DNA of 64,000 nt, taken from the NCBI GenBank assembly GCA_050084985.1, contig JBITNC010000001.1, positions 164,424,001 to 164,488,000 of the forward strand. Direction: 5' to 3'. Below the pieces are notes generated by a model. It was not told where the DNA came from. It did no database searches and saw only the letters and a program-made list of their open reading frames with translations. This document shows positions 23,990-36,239 of the stretch, in pieces. The position numbers and the translations under genes were made by a program. The stretch's first letter is position 1. Each line of letters begins with the position of its first letter. Origin of the DNA: Nageia nagi (Eukaryota > Pinophyta).

Positions 23990-26900
23990 CCATTGGGGAA
24001 AAAAGAACCCATTGGAAAAAAAGCATTTCCACAAAAACCCCCGCTCCAGTCCAAACCCCCAAACCATCCAAAAACCAACCCTTTTCCCCCACCAAACCCC
24101 CTCCTCCCTTTTTTTCCTCCCCCCCAAAAACCCCCAAAACCCTTTAACCCGCCCCCATGGAAAAGTTTCCCCAACCCCCGGGAAACCCCCCCCACCACGG
24201 GGCCCCCCCAAAAAAACATTACTTTACTCCACCAACCCACTCCCCCCAACCCCCCCCCATCCCCAAAATTAACCAAACAAGGGAAAGGAAAAAAAGAAGG
24301 GAAAAAAAACCCCTCCTTAAAGGGCCCTAAAAAAAGGGGAAAAATTTCCAAGGCTCCCCCGGCCCCAACCACAAACCCAAAACCCCAGCCAACCCACCCC
24401 CGGCCCCCAAAAAAACCCCCGTCCCCAAATAAAACCGCTTCCCCCTTTTTATTCCCAAAGGCCCCCCCCCAACACCCAAAAACCCCCCGCCCCCCACCAA
24501 CCCCAAACCCCTTTCCCTCAGGGCCCCAAATCCACCCCCCCCCCTTTTTCCCCCCAAACCAACCAAACCGAATAAACCCTAGGGAAGGCCCCCAGCAAGT
24601 AAAAATTTTACCAAATCCAAACCCCCAAAACTTTAACCGAAAAACCCGAAACCCGGTTTTTAGCCCCCCTTTTTCCAAAAGAAACCCCCCAAAAAAACCC
24701 AAAAAACCGCCCACCAAAAAAACCCAATTAAACCCACTTTCCCCCCCTTTTAACGAGTTGGGTTTTTTTATGGAAAAATTTTACCCCCAAAAGGGGTAAA
24801 CCAAATTTTAAAACCAAAGGGTCTTGGTTTTACCTCCTTTTTCCTCCCTTCCCTTCTTTTCTTTTAACCCGGGCCGTGACCAAACCCCTTCAAATGAAAA
24901 AACCTGGCGGGATTTTTAAGAATTCCCAAACCCCTAGTTTTAAACAAAAACCCCCAAAAATTTTATAAAACGGGGGATAAAATTAATAAAATTTTCTTGA
25001 AAAATAATAAATTGGAAAAATTCAAAACCTTTTTTTTTTAAAATTTTTTAAAAATTTATTTTTGGAATTTTGGTCTTTAAGGAAAAAAAGAAAAAAAAGA
25101 AAATTTAAAAAGGCCCCAAGGGAAAGAGGGGGAGAAAAAAAGTTTTGGAAGGTAGGTTTTTGTGGTTTAATTTTTGGGGGTTATTTTTTGGAAACGGAGG
25201 TAATGTATAATGAGGGGTTGGGGCCCAAATTTCGGGAAAATTTTTAAAGGGTTTTAATTTTTCTAAGGGTTTCCCCTTGGGTGAAAACGGTTTATAAGTT
25301 AAAATCCCCTTTGGGAATTTTTTTATTAGGTTTAAAATTTATTCCCAAATCTAAAAGAATTTCCTTTTTTTAAAAATAAAATTAAAAAAGCATTCCCCAA
25401 ACTAAAACCTTTTTGGAATTTTAAAATTACATTTTTTTTAAAAATTTAAAATTCTATTAAAATTCCCCAAAAAATTTTATTAGTTTCCAAAGAAAATGGG
25501 GTTGGGGGTTTTTTAAAGGCCCGGTTTTTTTTAATTAAAACCCCTTTTGTTTTCAAGGGGAAAGAAAAAATAAGGGGAAAATTTGAAAAAATGGTTTAAA
25601 AAAAACCATAAATTTTTTGGGGAATTTACTTTTTGGTTAAAAAATTTTAAATTTTGGGCTTAAATTTAAAAATTTTTTTTCCCCCCAAAAGGGGGAGGTT
25701 ACCGGGGCCCGGAAAAAAGGGTTTTAAATCCCAAAATAAACCCCCCCCCAAAAGGGTTAGGGAAGAGAGGAAAACCCCTCAAGCTTTCCTCCACGGGGTT
25801 AAAAAACACCTTTTAAAACCAAGGGGAAAAAATTTAAAAAAGTTCCCCAATTTCCCCTTTTTAAATTCCCCCCAAAAGGGTAAACTTCTTTAAAAAAAGA
25901 ATTTAATATTCCCTTTTTTAAATCAATTTAATACTTTTAAACAAAAAAAATTTTCTCAAACATTTAAAAAAGATTAATTAAATTAAGGGAATTTTATCAA
26001 TAAAAAGAAAATAAAATTAAAATTTAAAAATTTTTCCCTAATCACTTTTTTTTTTTGGTTAAAATTAAATTTTTTTTTATTAAAAAAAGGGAACATTTAT
26101 CCCCTTTAAAAAAAATAATTTTAGGGGTTTTTGAAAAAAAACCATTTTTATTTTTTTTTGTGGTCCGGGGAGTGTTTTCCCAATTTAATTAGAAATTTAA
26201 ATTGGTTAACCAATTAATTAAATTTTATAATTTTGAAAGGGTTTTTTAAAATTTTTAGGGGACCCTTTTTTGGGGGTTGTATAAAAATTTTTTTTGGGTT
26301 CCCTTTTCTTTTTGTTTTTGGAAAAATTTGTTTTTAAAATTGGTTATTCTTGAGGGCATTTTTCCCCCCCTTGGTTTCCTTCCCCCCCAAGGGCCCCAAC
26401 TCTTAAAATTTAAAAATTTAAAAATTTTTTTTATTTTTTTAAGGCCTTCACCCAACTAAATGTTTTATTCCCCCAAAAAAAATTTTTAAATAAATTTTTA
26501 AAAAATTTTTTAAATCATTTTTAATTTTTAAAAAGTTTGTATAAAAATTTTTAAATGTGAATATAAAATTTAAAACAAAAATTTTTTAAAATTTAAAAAA
26601 AGGGGTTAAAACTAAATTAATTCAAATATTTTAATAAACTTTAAAAAAAGTTAATATTTTTGGTTTCCCTTTTTTTTTCCTTAAAATTTTTAAAAGTTTT
26701 TAAATGAATTTGAAAAAATCCCTGGCCCTTTCATTCCTTTAAAAATTTTTTAAATTGGGTTTTTAAAAATTTAAAAATTTTTTTCATTTAAAAGGTTGGG
26801 GGAGAATTGAATTTTTTTTAAAACTTTAATTTAAAAATTTTTTTTTTTTTAAAAAAAAATAAAATTTTTTTTTCCTTTTTAAAGAAAAGGGGTTTTCCAA

Positions 26901-29900
26901 AGGGGGAAAGGGCTAGGAAAAAATTAAAGGGGGTTTTTAAGGTTTCCCCAAAAAACCCTCCCCCAAAAAAGGGAAGGAAGAAAAACCCTCCAAATTCAGA
27001 CCTTTAATTTTAAACCTTGGGGGTTTTTAAAAATCTTTTTTCAAACCAATTTTAATTAAAAAAAGGTAGATAAAAAAAATTAAAAAACAAAAAATTTTTT
27101 TCCCCCAAACAAAAATTTTAAAAATTTTAAAAAGAAATAAAATTCATTTAAAATTTAAAGATTTTAAACACCATTTTTCCCATTTTTTAAACAAAAGATT
27201 CATTAAAATTAAATTTTAAAAATTGTCCCCCAAATTTTTTTTAAAATTAAAATTTTCACTGCTTGATTTTTTAAATTTTCCTTGGGAACCAAAGAAGAAT
27301 TTTTTTTTTTTAAAAATTTATTACAGGAAACCAAAATGTTTTAATTGTTTCCTCCCCATTTGGAAAGGAAAATTTAACTCCCCCCTAAAAATTTAACCCT
27401 CTTTTTTGCAAAGCAAAAAAGATCATTTTAAATTTAAAAACCTTTTAACCTTAAAACCAAAAAACCCCAAAAGGACAAAAATTTCATTCCAAAGCCAAAC
27501 CCCCAAAAAAAAATTTTTTTTGGGGTTTTTCTTTTATTTTCCAAAATTGTTAAATTTTTTTTTGTGTTTCCCCAATTTTTCCCTTTTTCCTTGGGTTTGA
27601 GACCCATAATTAGATTTTAAAACCCAAAATAATTTTCCCCAAAAGGGTTTCCCTTTTAAGTTCCTTTTGAAAGGGCTTTTTCCATTTTTAAAATTTTTGG
27701 GATTTCTTTTTTCCCCCTTTGGATCCATCATCAAAATTGGTTTTAAAAGCTCTCCTTTTCTTTTATGGGGAAATTAAAAATTTTTTTTGTTTTACTAAAT
27801 TTTTATTCTTGTTTGGGGGTTTATTGCAAAACCCCTTGAATTTCCTTCCCCCTCCCCCCCCCCCCCTCAAAGTACCCAATCCCAAAAAGGGAAATTCTCA
27901 ATAAAAACTTTTCTTTTCCTTCAAATTTTTTAAACCCAAATTTCCAAAATAGGTTTGGTTTTTGTTTCATTTCCCCCAAAATATGTAAATGATTTTTTTA
28001 TTTTTTAAAAAAATTTTTTTAAACTATTATAGTCTTTTTAGTTGAATAATCCCCCCTTTTTTGTGACTCAAGAAATTAAATTTTCCCTCCCAATCAACAT
28101 GCCTCCTTTCAAGTAATGAAATGGTTTTTTTCAAAAATTCAATCTCAAAAATTCCAAACAATCCAAATAATTTTTTATTAAAAAGTTAACTCAAAATTTT
28201 TCCCCCTTAAAAAAACCCCTTTTTTTTTTAATTTTTGGTATTCCAATTTTTTTATATATTTAATTTTTAATTACAATTTTTTCCATAGATCCCCTTTTAA
28301 AACTTTTATAATTTTTGTTAATTATTAGTTATTATTATTATTTTATTTTTATTTATTATTGTTTTGATGTTTTTTAAAGATTTTTTTTTTTGATATTTTT
28401 TTTTAAATTTTTTCATTTTTTAGAATATTTTTTTTTATTTAAATTTTTTAAAATTTCTAATTTTTATAAGAAAAAAGGTGTTTCCAATGTTAGGGAAGGG
28501 GGTTTTTAAACTAGGGTATGAAAAGCTTTTTAGTTAATTTTTAAATTTGGGGTTCCCCCAAACCCAAAACCCATGCCCAAATAAAGGGATTTGCATGAAA
28601 TTTCACCCAAATCACATGCAAAAGGGCAAATATAAATGGTTTTAAAAAAGGCTTGGGGAACCTTTTTTTTCCTTTCTCTAACCAAAGTTAAATAAAAAAA
28701 TGGAATTTGATAAAAAAAAATTTTCCCAAAAAATTATATTAAAAATTTGGCATTTAAATTTTTAAAAAAATTAATCAAAAATTTTTTTGAACAAAGTTTT
28801 TAAAAAAATTTTAATTTTTATTTAAAAAAAGAAATGAAATTGAACCACCCTGGTTTTTCCTATTATTTTTTAAAACTCCTTTTATTTGATATAAAACCAA
28901 AAAAAAATGTTAAAAAATTTTTTCGCAACAAAATTTAAAAAAAGTTTTAATTAATTAAACTAGCTCTTGTTTTTAATTGGCACTCTTAAATTATTAAATC
29001 TAAATGTTTTTTAAAATTATTTTTTATATTATTAAAATTTTTCTTATTTGATCCCTTTTTTAAAAATGCCCAATGTTGTTATCCACTAATATAATTTTGA
29101 TTGTTATTTGAACTACACCCATCAAAGTAAACTCATTTTTCCTTATCAAAAACTTTATAGAAGTTGAAGTTATCATTTTTCAAATCATAAAAACAAAATT
29201 AAATTTAAGCATGGGTTAAAAATCCCAAAAACCAAGTTTTAAAAAAAATTTTTTTTTCCCAAAAAATAAAAATTTACAATGTTCTATAAAAAAAAAAATA
29301 ATTTATAATTATGTAAAAAGGGTCAGATATTTCTTGTAATTTTGAAATGGTTAATATTTTTTTTAAAACCTTATTTATTTTTAAAAAATTTTTTTCCTTG
29401 GTTATGAATTATTAATTTAAAAAAATTTTTTTTCAGCCAAACATTTTTAAAAATTTTTCAACTCCAAAAGGTCCCCTTTTAATTTTTTCCCTGAACCAGG
29501 GTTTTTTTTATGTCCTTTAAAATTTGTGGGAAAAAAATTTTTCTCCCTTCCCCCTTTTTGGTTTAAACCTTCATTATAAACACTAAAAAAGGGGGGAAAA
29601 ATCTTTTTTTTTAGGTAAAAAGAAAATTAATTTTCTTTTATTTTACTTAATTAATATTTGTATTTTTGTTAGGGTTTTTCAAATTATACCCCTTTAAATT
29701 TTTCCCCCCCCCCTCCCCCCCTTTGTAAAACCCCCTCCAAATTTTGGAATTATTCCAAAAAAATTTAAAATTTCCCTTCAATTTAAAAAAATTGATTTTC
29801 CCAAAAGGTAAAAATTTTCATTTTGTTCCCCCTAATATGTTAAAAATTAAATTTAAATTTTTTAAAAAAATTTCAATTCCTTAAAAAATAAAATCTTTTA

Positions 29901-32900
29901 AATTGGGAAAAAATTTTCCCCAAAAGTGAAACTTCCCAAAAAAAAGATAAATTTTTTTTTCACCCAATTAAAATTGGCCCCAAAAGCCCCAAAAAAATGG
30001 GTTAAACCCCAAATTCAATCCTTTAAAATTCCAAAAATTTCCCAATTTAATTAATTAAAAAAATTTTCCAAATTTTCCCCAAAAAACCCCTTTTTTTTTT
30101 AAATTTTTTTCCCCCTTTTAAAAAAATTTTTTAAAAATTGGGAAATTTAAATTTCAATTTTAAAAAAACCAATTTTTGATTCCCTTAAACTTTAAATTTT
30201 AGTTAATTTTGGGTTAAATTTTAAAATTCCCAAAAAATTTAAAAAAAAAATTTTAAATTTTTGTTTTTGAAAAAAAATTGTTTATGAAAAAATTGAAAAA
30301 AAATTTTTTATAATTTTGGGGGTTCATTTGGGGTTTAGAAAAATTTTTTTTTATAATTTTTAAATTTCTAATTATTAAAAAATATGGGGGGGTTTTCCAA
30401 AGGTTTAAGGATTGTAAATTTGGGAAAATGGGGAAAATTTTTAGGGGGGTTTTTTATCGTCTCAAAAATTCAAATCTCCCGCCACAAAAGGGTTTTGGCT
30501 GCAATTTCAAATCCATGGATAACAAATCCCCCCCAAATTTTTTTTGAAAATTTAAAAACCTTTTAAAAAAATCTTCAACTAACCAATTCTTAAAAACCCA
30601 AAAAAAAGGGTTTAAAATAAAAAAATTAACCAATAAAAATTAAAAAAGGATTAACTAAATTTTAAAATCCAAAATTTTTGAACAATTTTATAAAGGGGTT
30701 TTTTTAAAATTTAAAATTGAAATCTTGGGGGAACTCTCTCCACAAATTTTACCCTTTTATTTTGGGCCCCCCTTTCCAAAATGACAATTTAAAATTTTAA
30801 ATGTTGAAACTTTTCCAACAATTTAAAAAAGTCTTTAATTTTAAATCCCCAACTCTTTTCTTCTGATTTTGGGAAATCTTTTAAATTAAATTCCAACTTA
30901 AAATGTTTTATTAAGGGGGTTAAAAAAATTTTTTAATTAAAAATTTGGAAAACCATGGGGGTTTAACCCCTTTTTTTTAAGATTTTTCTAAATGGATTTT
31001 AATTCCCAACCCAAAATTTTTGATAAAAAAGGGTTTGTTTTTTTTTGGATAACCCCCAAAATTTTTAGGGCCAAAAATCAAACCTTTTTAGAAATTTAAA
31101 TTTTAATTTTTCCAAAAACCAAAGGTTTAAATGAAGATGGGTTTCAAAACCCAATTTACCTTACCAAAAATAAAAAATCTTACCCAATTGGGTTTCCATC
31201 ATAAAAATAATTTTAATATTCCCAAGATCTAATTTTTAGAATAATTTTTGGAATTTAGGATTTAAACCCCTTTTTTTTTTAACCCTTTTCATTAAAATTT
31301 TTTTAAAAAAACATTTTTAAAACCATTGCAAAATTTAGGTTTAAAAATTTATAAATTTTTTTTTCCTTTTATAATTTTTTCAAAAAATAAAAAATTTCAA
31401 AAAAAATCCTTTTTTGTTCAACTTTTTCTTAAAATTAAATTTTAGGCCTTAAATCATTTTCTTTATACCTTTGGTTCCTTTTTAACTTAAAAGAATAAAA
31501 ATTTTTTAAGGGAAAAAAAAATTTAAAAAGTATTTTAAAATGGACCCATCCCCATTTTCGCTTTAATAAAACCAATTTTTTATTAATTTTTAAATTAAAA
31601 AACTTTTTTGAATTTTAAAATCACAAAGAAGGAAAAGGGAAAAATTTTAAATAAATTTTTTTTATGATGTAATTTAAAAATTAATTTAACCTTTAAAAAT
31701 AAAATTGGGAAAAGGGGTTTTGGATTAAAGGAACCCCTTATTAACTTTTTAAGTTTTTTAAAATTTTTTCAAATTTTCTAAAAAATTTTTTATTCACCCA
31801 AATTAGGGGTTAAACATAAAATTTAAATTGGTTTTATATTTTTGGGGGAAACTTTAATATTTAAATTCAAAACAAAATTAACCTCTTTTTTCTTTTTAAA
31901 GGGTTTAAACCAATTTCTTTTTGATTTTCCCCTTAAAAAATTAAAATTTAACAAAAAAACTTTTTTAATTTTAAATTTTTTTCTTTTCAAATGAAAAAAT
32001 CCCCTTTTAAAAATTAAATTAAATTCCTTTGTAAAGGGAAAATAAAAAAAATTCTTTAAAAAAGGGGAAAGAAAACAAAAACCAAAGGGAAAAACAAGTT
32101 AAAATTTATCCCCTTTAAAACCCAAAGTTTTTGGTTTTGGGCTTTAAAAAACTTTTCCCCCCCAAAAGGGGGTTTATTTTTAAATCAATTTTTGGAATAC
32201 TTTTTAAAAAAAAGGGGCCTTTCAAGTCCTTTTAAAACCCTTTTTCCTTCTCCAAAAATTCCCAATTTTTTCCTTTTTTCACTTTTTTGAAATTTTAAAC
32301 AAAATTAAACATTTCCCAAAAACCCCCCCCCTTTTTTCCCGTACAATTTTTTTCCCCTTTTTTACCAATTTTTGGGCTAAAATTGGAGAAATTTCCAAAA
32401 ATTTTGAAAATTTTTTTAAAAAAATACATTTTAGGGAAACCCTTTCCCCTTTTTTTGGATCTTTTTTTCCCTTTTCTCAAATTTTTTGGGAAAAATCTTT
32501 AAAAATTGGGGCTTTTTTTTTTTCCCCAAAAAATTTTTTTTCTTTTAAAAGACTTGCAAAACTTTAAAAAACCTCAGGCCCCAAAAACCCCCAAGACCTT
32601 AAATAAATCAAAAACCATAAAAAAACCCTTGGGGAAAAAAAAAAAATATGTTTAAATCTTTTTCCAAAAATTGGGGGGTTCCCTTTGCACACGGGCCTTT
32701 TTTTGGGGGGAAAATTTTAAACCTTTTTTGCCTTTTTGGCCCCAAACTAAAGACTGGGGTTTTCTGGTCCCCGGCAAAACGAAAAAACATTCAAGGAAAA
32801 TTTTCCAAACCAAAAAATGGCTTTTTGGGGTTTGGAATTTTTCCACAAAGGGTTTACAAAACTTTAAATTTTTTTTCAATGGGCAAATTGCGCTTAAATT

Positions 32901-34565
32901 TTAAAGGGGAGGTTTTAATTCCAATTTAAAGGGCTTCCATTTCAGGCTTTTAACTTACTTTCCTAGTTTCCCCCCATTTTTTTCCCCAATTTTTGGTTTT
33001 CCAAGGTTTGGGAAGAAGAAAACCCTTTTTTTTTGGGGGTTTTTTTTTTTCCAAAATTAACCTTTTTAAAAACCAACTTTCCAACCTTTTTCCGCCAAAA
33101 TCAGAAAATTTTGATTTTCCCCCAAAAAGGGGTCGGAAACTGAAAAAATTTAAACACAAAAACATTTAAAAAAAGGGGGTTTCCAAATTTAAAGGGATCC
33201 AAAATTTGATCATTCCCCCCATAAAAAAAAATTTTTAAACCCCAAAACAAAAAATTTAAAGGGTTGAAAAGGAAAAAGGAGTTTGGGGAAAAAAGGGAAA
33301 ACCTTTACCCGAAAAATAACCCCCAAAATTTTTTCCTTGGGGGATGTTGGGCCCCCACTCCAAATGCCCCTCTATTAAACCCCAAAGGGTGGAAACCCCT
33401 TTAAACCCTTTTTTTTCCAAAACCCCCTCCCCACCCACAATTCATTCTTAAGGGAAAAACCTAACAAAAACAAACCCTTCCCGTTCCCTTTTCCCTCTTT
33501 CCTTAAAAATTTTCTCCCATTAATTTACTAAAATAAATTTCAATAAAAGGGAAAAAAAAAAAGCCCCTTAACCCCCAACTTTTCCAAAAAATTTTGGTAA
33601 ATTTGGGCCAAAAACCCCCAAAAAGGGTTTTAAAAAAAATTTTCCCTTACCCCTGTAATCTTTTTGCCTAAATAAGGACCTTTTAAAAATTAAAAAACCC
33701 CCAAAAAAATTTAAAATCCAAAAATTTAAAAATCCAAAAGGGGGGTCCTTTATACCTGGATTTTTAAATAAAAATTGGGCATTTTAGGCCAATTACCTTT
33801 TGGGAGGTTAGTAAGAGGGTTTTTTTTAAAAACCAAAAGGTCCATAAATTAAAAAGGATTAAGTTGAGGGTTCCCTCAATTTTTCTCCACCAAAAAGGTA
33901 CCCAAAGGGGCCCCTTTGGCCCGCCAAATGGAAAAAATTTAAATCCCCCTATCAAATTTTTAAATTTTTATTTTTTTTTTAAAAAAAAAAAACCTAATTC
34001 CCAAGAAATCATTCTATGTAAAAAAACATGGGAAGATTGGGTAACCAAAAAATTGGTTTAATTTCCCCGAAAGTTAAAGGACCAAAATTTTTAAAAACAA
34101 ACAAACCTTTGGAACTAATTGGACCCCGACAACCAATATCCTAATTTTAAATTTTGGGAAAATACCCTTTTTTTATTTAAAAAACAAAACCCCCAAAAGA
34201 AATTGGGGGAAGAATAAAAATTCCAAAAAAATCCTTTTGATTTTTTCAATTAAAGGGAAATTTTGACTTTAAAATATTCCCAAAGGGGTTAAACCTTTGA
34301 AAATTAAAATTTTTACCCAACCCAATTAAATTTGTTTTTCCCTTTTTTTTCCCCTTTTGAAAAGGATAAAGCAAAATTGCTAATCCAAAAACGGGGGAAA
34401 ATAACCAAATTAAAAAAAAAATTTTTGGCCTTTTTTTTTTTAAAATTTTTCCCCTTTAATTTCCCTTTTTAAATAAATTGGCCCCGTAAAAAAATTTCCT
34501 AATTTTTGTAAAAACTTAATTTTTTTTAAATTTTCCCTTAAAATTTTTTTTAAAAAAAAAGTTAT
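23990..34565. other. Low-quality, homopolymer-expanded sequence; not annotatable
   Basis: From about 23,990 the text changes abruptly: almost every base occurs in runs of two or more, isolated bases become rare, and codon-like structure vanishes. The first kilobase is dominated by C and A runs, the rest by T and A runs. Open frames here are artefacts, for example a proline-rich frame of nearly 300 codons at 23,912-24,799 and glycine-rich antisense ones. Parts around 28,560-28,680 and 29,050-29,220 look closer to normal. Normal texture returns at about 34,565. I read this as uncorrected sequencing or consensus error rather than biology. Confidence 0.85.
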
Positions 34566-34965
34566 TTATATTTTTTTCCAATTTAATGAACTTATAATAA
34601 ACATATCATCACATATGATGCACCTTATTCTAATAATACTTACCCATCATCTCCCCTTATTCAATTTGCTCTTGTTTTTTATTCATTTACTTCAATAAGG
34701 AATATTGTAATCATTCCCAAAAATGCTTTAGTCATTCATTATTTAATCTTTATAATTTATTACTAATTTGTACCCTTTGTAACTTTTATTATGGTATCTT
34801 AGTCATTTTTTAACCTCTAATTATATCTCTTTTCCTTCATGAATTTTAAAAGACCAAGTTTTTTAGATGATAATATTACTTGAGAAAATGTAAATCCAAT
34901 ACAACCAAGAGATGGATCAAATCAAATATCAACTTAAATAAATCCCTTAAAACTATTCTTGTTGT
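34566..34965. other. Flank of copia A, nothing recognised
   Basis: Ordinary AT-rich sequence lies between the corrupted block and the copia LTR. Confidence 0.4.
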
Positions 34966-35458
34966 TGAAAGAATTGCAATATAACAAATACAATCCTAAA
35001 CTACCAAGATCTTAAAGAAGCTCATACTAACATCATGATAACTCAAGAAGATAATCTCACAAAGTGAGTCAAGAGATAAAGTGGTTCCTCCAACTAGGAG
35101 TACATCCACTAACTAGATCTTACTTCATTCACAAATATGAATCTCTTACAATTCTTCTAATCTCATCTCCTAAACACTATCCTATAACATAACTTTACTT
35201 CACAAAATTGGAAAGAGGGGACCTTCTATTTATAGGCTAAAATGTTCCTTTGGATCACCCTTTTAACCAATGTATAAAGGCATGAAATGCTACTCCCTTT
35301 TACCCAAGGGGCATGCTCATAACATGGAGTGTATGATAAGTTACATTATCATATTCACTTAAATACTTAAGGTATCTAATAATACTTTTAAGTATTAGTG
35401 AATTTACAAAGATAATTATTACAAAACCTTTACAATAATGCATTATACATTCCAACAC
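34966..35458 (-). repeat. 3' LTR of copia A
   Basis: On the minus strand it starts TGTTGGAATGTATAATGC at 35,458 and ends ...ATTCTTTCA at 34,966 (493 bp). A TATA-like CTATAAATAG lies near 35,230-35,240. It closely resembles the LTRs at 39,893-40,388 and 44,980-45,481. Confidence 0.85.
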
Positions 35459-35467
35459 TCCCCTTTA
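35459..35467 (-). promoter_or_regulatory. Polypurine tract of copia A
   Basis: AAAGGGGAG on the minus strand directly precedes the LTR TG, the expected primer for plus-strand DNA synthesis. Confidence 0.75.
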
Positions 35468-35929
35468 ATGCAATATTGGGATAGAATGAGAAAGAGAGAG
35501 AGTAAGAGAGTTATCCTCTATAGATACAACCGAAGATGAGAACTTTTTATATATTTCTGAAGTAAGCAAGATCTTAGTTACAGACTCGCAACTATGCAAT
35601 TTTAACAAATGGTTTTCAATACAACCATTAACAAAAACTAATTTCAATGTACATAAAGTATTCATCTAATTGAAAGTCATGATGACTCTTTATAAGCTTG
35701 CTCATCCAAAGTAAGTAACTTTCAATCTCAAGTTATAAGCAACTCAAATAACAAGAACAATTAGATGTAACATATTCATATCAATAAGGATAGATGAATA
35801 AAATAAATACCATCATAAATTGATCAATGGTGCACTATAAGTCATCACGAAGATGACAACCCAATACTCACAGTCACTTGTTATATACAAAATATGTGTT
35901 GATTATCATTACCAAATAGAGCATAACAA

Positions 35930-36105
35930 AATGCACATGTAAGTTCCTCACACATGGATAATTCAATAGTGCCAAGAGACACATACAAGTTTCTCACACA
36001 TGGATAACTGAATAGTGCTATATTGGCCAATCTTTTGCTCAAAAAAATTGTACAACAAGTTCCTCACATAGAGCGAAATTACCATGAAGGTGTACAACAA
36101 AATCA
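35930..36105 (-). repeat. Degenerate repeat units in the copia A 3' region
   Basis: Three diverged units built around caagtt[ct]ctcac and acatggata or agcgaaattacca lie between RNase H and the polypurine tract. They correspond to the better-preserved array at 63,144-63,440 in copia C. Confidence 0.55.
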
Positions 36106-36239
36106 ACACTATATAACATAAAAATCCTTTTAGGGATGAATTTGTCATCACAAACATGAATTCAACACAAGAATTCAAACTTTACTCCCCCTTGAGAGTA
36201 ATTTCAACAACTCGATAGCATCCCTAAGCTTACAAAATT

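Noticed and set aside
23912-24799. Long proline-rich open frame and glycine-rich antisense frames
   Set aside because: They arise from C/A homopolymer expansion in the corrupted block; neither strand shows real codon structure.
32608-33165. Overlapping open frames on both strands in the corrupted block
   Set aside because: Same homopolymer artefact; translations are F/K/G/P-rich with no family motif.
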